From NCBI GenBank assembly GCA_937995875.1, contig CALKIW010000198.1, positions 1-7,594 on the forward strand: 7,594 nucleotides of DNA, given 5' to 3'. The notes below the pieces were generated by a model. The model searched no databases and was not told the DNA's origin. It worked only from the letters and a program-made list of their open reading frames with translations. Shown here one piece after another: positions 5,074 to 7,594 of the stretch. Position numbers and translations under genes: made by a program. Positions within the stretch are counted from its first letter, which is position 1. Each line of letters begins with the position of its first letter. Source of the DNA: an uncultured Bacteroidales bacterium. GTDB taxonomy: Bacteria; Bacteroidota; Bacteroidia; Bacteroidales; Bacteroidaceae.

Positions 5074-7302
5074 ATGATGAAGGAAGAAAATCTAACACTA
5101 CGCTTGAAACAGTATTTCGGCTTTGACTCGTTCAAAGGCGATCAGGAGGCAATTATCCGAAATTTGATGAATGGAAACGATGCTTTTGTGCTGATGCCTA
5201 CGGGTGGAGGCAAAAGTTTGTGTTACCAGTTGCCGTCGCTTCTCATGGAGGGAACGGCTATTGTCATCTCGCCCCTGATTGCATTGATGAAGAATCAGGT
5301 AGATGTGGTCAACGGACTGACAGAGGAGAGTGGGGTGGCTCATTTCTTGAATTCATCGCTCAACAGGCAGGCCGTCACACAGGTGGTGAAGGATGTCCAT
5401 TCCGGTAAGACGAAGTTGCTGTATGTAGCTCCGGAGTCACTCAACAAATTGGATAACCTTGAGTTCTTCCAATCTTTTAAAATCTCGTTTTATGCCATTG
5501 ATGAGGCGCATTGTATTTCGGAATGGGGCCATGATTTCCGTCCGGAATACAGGAATATACGACCCACAATAGACACCATAGCGTCCTCTCGCAAGGAAAA
5601 GCGTGCGCCCATTATTGCTTTGACGGCGACGGCAACCGATAAGGTGCGTTCGGATATTAAGAAAAGTCTGGGTATTGTAGATGCGCGAGATTTTAAGAGC
5701 TCGTTTAACCGCCCCAACTTGTATTATGAAGTGCGACCGAAGGTGAGTGAGGAGGATGCCGACAGCCAGATTATTCGATTCTTGAAGAGGCACGAGGATA
5801 AGAGTGGCATAATCTATTGTCTCTCGCGTAAGAAGGTGGAGGAACTTTCCCAGAAACTTCAGATCAACGGTTTCAAGGCTGCGCCCTATCATGCAGGCCT
5901 TGACACGGAAGTGCGCACCCAGACACAGGATGATTTCTTGCGTGAAGATATTGACATCATCGTGGCTACCATTGCTTTCGGTATGGGGATTGATAAGCCT
6001 GATGTGAGATTTGTCATCCATTATGATATTCCCAAGAGTCTTGAAGGTTATTATCAGGAGACCGGACGCGCAGGGCGTGACGGTGGCGAAGGGCGGTGTA
6101 TAGCCTTTTATTCCCCAAAGGATTTGAAGAAACTTGAAAAGTTTACGGATAACAAGGGGGAAGCCGAAAAGGAGATAGGACGCCAGTTGCTGGAGGAGAC
6201 TAAGGCTTATGCGGAGACTTCGGTATGTCGTAGGAAATTTCTGCTTCACTATTTTGGAGAGGAATATCTTCAGAAGAATTGCGGAAGTTGCGACAACTGC
6301 AAGCACCAACACAAGCACAAAGATGCTGAGGAAGCGCTTCTGGTGGTACTCAAGGCCATCAAGGCAGTGAAGGAAGACTTTGATCAGCCCTATATCATTG
6401 ATTTTGTAAGAGGTCGTGCAACTGATAATATTGTGCGTCATGGGCATGACGAATTGTCGGAGTTTGGAAACGGGAAGGAGATAAACGCACAGTGCCCTAC
6501 AATATGGAATCCTGTTATCCGACAGGCGATGATATCGCATTACATCTATAAGGATGTGGAAAACTACGGTTTCCTGAAACTCACCCCCGAAGGCAGGAAC
6601 TTCATCAAGAGTCCCAAACCGTTCTCGGTGGTGCTCGATAGGCAATTTGATGAATTGGAAGATTGTGTCGGAGGAAATGCCGGTGCCTTGGATGACAGAC
6701 TATATAAGTTGTTGAAAGGCCTCCGCAAGGATGTGGCCCGTAAGCACAATCTACCCCCATACGTTATTTTTCAGGATATTTCCATCACACTTATGGCGAC
6801 TAACTATCCTGTCAGTATGGACGAACTGTTGCAGATACAGGGCATAGGACTGGGGAAGGCCAAGAAGTTTGGTGCCGAATTCATTGCCCTTATCAAGCGA
6901 TATTGCGAGGAAAACGACATTGAGCGCGCAGACATGACACGTGTCATCAGTTTGCCAAATAAATCACAGAAGAAACTCAAGATAATCGAACTTCTTGACA
7001 AACGACTTCCTTTAGACGAGATAGCAAATTCACAAGGCTGCACTTTCGGAGAACTGTTGGATGAAATCGAATCGATAGTGAACAGCGGCATGAAGGTGGA
7101 TGTCAGTTATTATATAGATAATGATGAAATTATCGACCCTGACGAGCTTGCCGATATATATGAACATTTCCGCAACAGCGAGAGTGCTGATATTGACGAA
7201 GCTATCGATGAGGTTGATATTTATGATGACGAAGACGGGCTTACGGCTGAAGAAAAGGCCCAGTTGGTCCTCATCAAGTTCATGTCTGAGGAGGGAAACT
7301 AA
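5074..7302 (+). CDS. recQ: RecQ family ATP-dependent DNA helicase with HRDC and extra C-terminal domains
   Basis: This 3'-5' superfamily 2 helicase acts in recombination and repair of stalled forks. It has 742 residues against about 609 in E. coli. The helicase core is intact: Walker A TGGGKS (43-48, Lys47), DEAH box (143-146) followed by the aromatic-rich loop CISEWGHDFRPEY, motif III TATAT (184-188), and motif VI QETGRAGRDG (328-337). The RecQ zinc site has four cysteines, C385, C403, C406 and C409, followed by a His/Lys-rich patch (410-416) and the winged-helix region. An HRDC domain lies at about 540-610 (LPPYVIFQDISI, LLQIQGIGLGKAKKFG). Beyond it, about 630-700 resembles the C-terminal helix-turn-helix domain found in many longer RecQ proteins (KRLPLDEIANSQGCTFGEL). 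A strongly acidic tail follows (about 695-730). It lies 50 bases after clpX with no terminator between, so it is probably read from the clpP promoter. Confidence 0.95.
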   Translation: MMKEENLTLRLKQYFGFDSFKGDQEAIIRNLMNGNDAFVLMPTGGGKSLCYQLPSLLMEGTAIVISPLIALMKNQVDVVNGLTEESGVAHFLNSSLNRQAVTQVVKDVHSGKTKLLYVAPESLNKLDNLEFFQSFKISFYAIDEAHCISEWGHDFRPEYRNIRPTIDTIASSRKEKRAPIIALTATATDKVRSDIKKSLGIVDARDFKSSFNRPNLYYEVRPKVSEEDADSQIIRFLKRHEDKSGIIYCLSRKKVEELSQKLQINGFKAAPYHAGLDTEVRTQTQDDFLREDIDIIVATIAFGMGIDKPDVRFVIHYDIPKSLEGYYQETGRAGRDGGEGRCIAFYSPKDLKKLEKFTDNKGEAEKEIGRQLLEETKAYAETSVCRRKFLLHYFGEEYLQKNCGSCDNCKHQHKHKDAEEALLVVLKAIKAVKEDFDQPYIIDFVRGRATDNIVRHGHDELSEFGNGKEINAQCPTIWNPVIRQAMISHYIYKDVENYGFLKLTPEGRNFIKSPKPFSVVLDRQFDELEDCVGGNAGALDDRLYKLLKGLRKDVARKHNLPPYVIFQDISITLMATNYPVSMDELLQIQGIGLGKAKKFGAEFIALIKRYCEENDIERADMTRVISLPNKSQKKLKIIELLDKRLPLDEIANSQGCTFGELLDEIESIVNSGMKVDVSYYIDNDEIIDPDELADIYEHFRNSESADIDEAIDEVDIYDDEDGLTAEEKAQLVLIKFMSEEGN

Positions 7303-7346
7303 GAGTCAGGTATGTCAGGTCATTGTAAATCCTGAAGAAGTTGTTG

Positions 7347-7378
7347 GGCGGAACATAAGAAACGTTCCGCCTTATTTT
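7347..7378 (+). terminator. Rho-independent terminator after recQ
   Basis: GGCGGAAC (7347-7354) pairs perfectly with GTTCCGCC (7364-7371) around a 9-base A-rich loop, followed by TTATTTT. It starts 45 bases after the recQ stop and likely closes the clpP-clpX-recQ unit. The stretch 7379-7486 between it and the tRNA promoter shows nothing I recognise. Confidence 0.88.
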
Positions 7379-7486
7379 ATGACCATTACGCCTCTTTACT
7401 GTTGGTTTTTGCAATATCCGTTACGGCAGGTGTATCACGTCTTAAAAACATTTTTCGATTATTCTCTTAAAAAACATCAATAAAAA

Positions 7487-7518
7487 TTTGGAGGGGAAAA
7501 ATATTCATTGTATCTTTG
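7487..7518 (+). promoter_or_regulatory. Promoter of the tRNA-Val gene (TTTG, 20 bases, TATCTTTG)
   Basis: A -33 TTTG (7487-7490) and a -7 TATCTTTG (7511-7518) are separated by 20 bases, matching the Bacteroidota housekeeping promoter in both elements and in spacing. It is the best promoter in the window. The tRNA 5' end is 22 bases past the -7 element, leaving a short leader (CACCCGCAATC and on) to be trimmed. Confidence 0.8.
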
Positions 7519-7539
7519 CACCCGCAATCCGAGATAATC

Positions 7540-7594
7540 GGGCGTTTAGCTCAGCTGGTTTAGAGCATCTGCCTTACAAGCAGAGGGTCGGCGG
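7540..7594 (+). tRNA. tRNA-Val(UAC), 3' end cut by window edge
   Basis: The first 55 bases of a tRNA are present. The acceptor strand GGGCGTT is followed by TA, and the D arm GCTC/GAGC has loop AGCTGGTTTA. The anticodon stem TCTGC (7568-7572) pairs with GCAGA (7580-7584) around loop CTTACAA, giving anticodon TAC (7575-7577), which reads the valine codon GUA and other GUN codons. The variable loop and the start of the T arm (GGCGG) are visible. The T loop, acceptor 3' strand and discriminator base lie beyond the window. Further tRNA genes could follow. Confidence 0.93.

Noticed and set aside
7121..7483. 120-codon + strand frame overlapping the end of recQ
   Set aside because: It is in another frame inside recQ and then crosses the recQ terminator. 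The product is low-complexity and unsupported.

Overview
The window looks like core chromosome of a Bacteroidota species, most likely of the Prevotella group. Three things point there. The proteins have Bacteroidales-type lengths and sequences (451-residue trigger factor, long RecQ with an extra C-terminal domain). The upstream regions carry the Bacteroidota -7 promoter element TAnnTTTG. Shine-Dalgarno sequences are mostly weak. The genus is an inference from remembered protein families, not from a search.

Layout, all on the + strand: positions 1-296 hold the 3' end of an unrecognised, AT-rich gene whose codon choice differs from its neighbours. At 383-1189 lies lptB, the ATPase of the lipopolysaccharide export machine, behind its own candidate promoter. 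At 1370-2725 lies tig (trigger factor), ended by a strong intrinsic terminator at 2746-2782. A 355-base gap follows with a candidate promoter near its end, then clpP (3081-3758), clpX (3770-5023, 11 bases after clpP) and recQ (5074-7302, 50 bases after clpX, with an unusually complete Shine-Dalgarno). A terminator at 7347-7378 closes this likely clpP-clpX-recQ transcription unit. The window ends inside a tRNA-Val(UAC) gene with a textbook Bacteroidota promoter.

Together tig, clpP and clpX form a protein folding and turnover cluster, in the same order as in many bacteria. Trigger factor meets new chains at the ribosome, and ClpX unfolds substrates and feeds them to ClpP. RecQ, a DNA repair helicase, sits where many bacteria have other genes, such as lon.

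I see no CRISPR array, transposon, phage module or evident new multi-gene system. The most notable observation is inside a known gene. The position of the ClpP catalytic aspartate is an asparagine (Asn203), at exactly the expected spacing from Ser129 and His154. In the partner ClpX, the ClpP-docking IGF tripeptide reads VGY. The trigger factor isomerase-like domain also lacks the usual FKBP signature.
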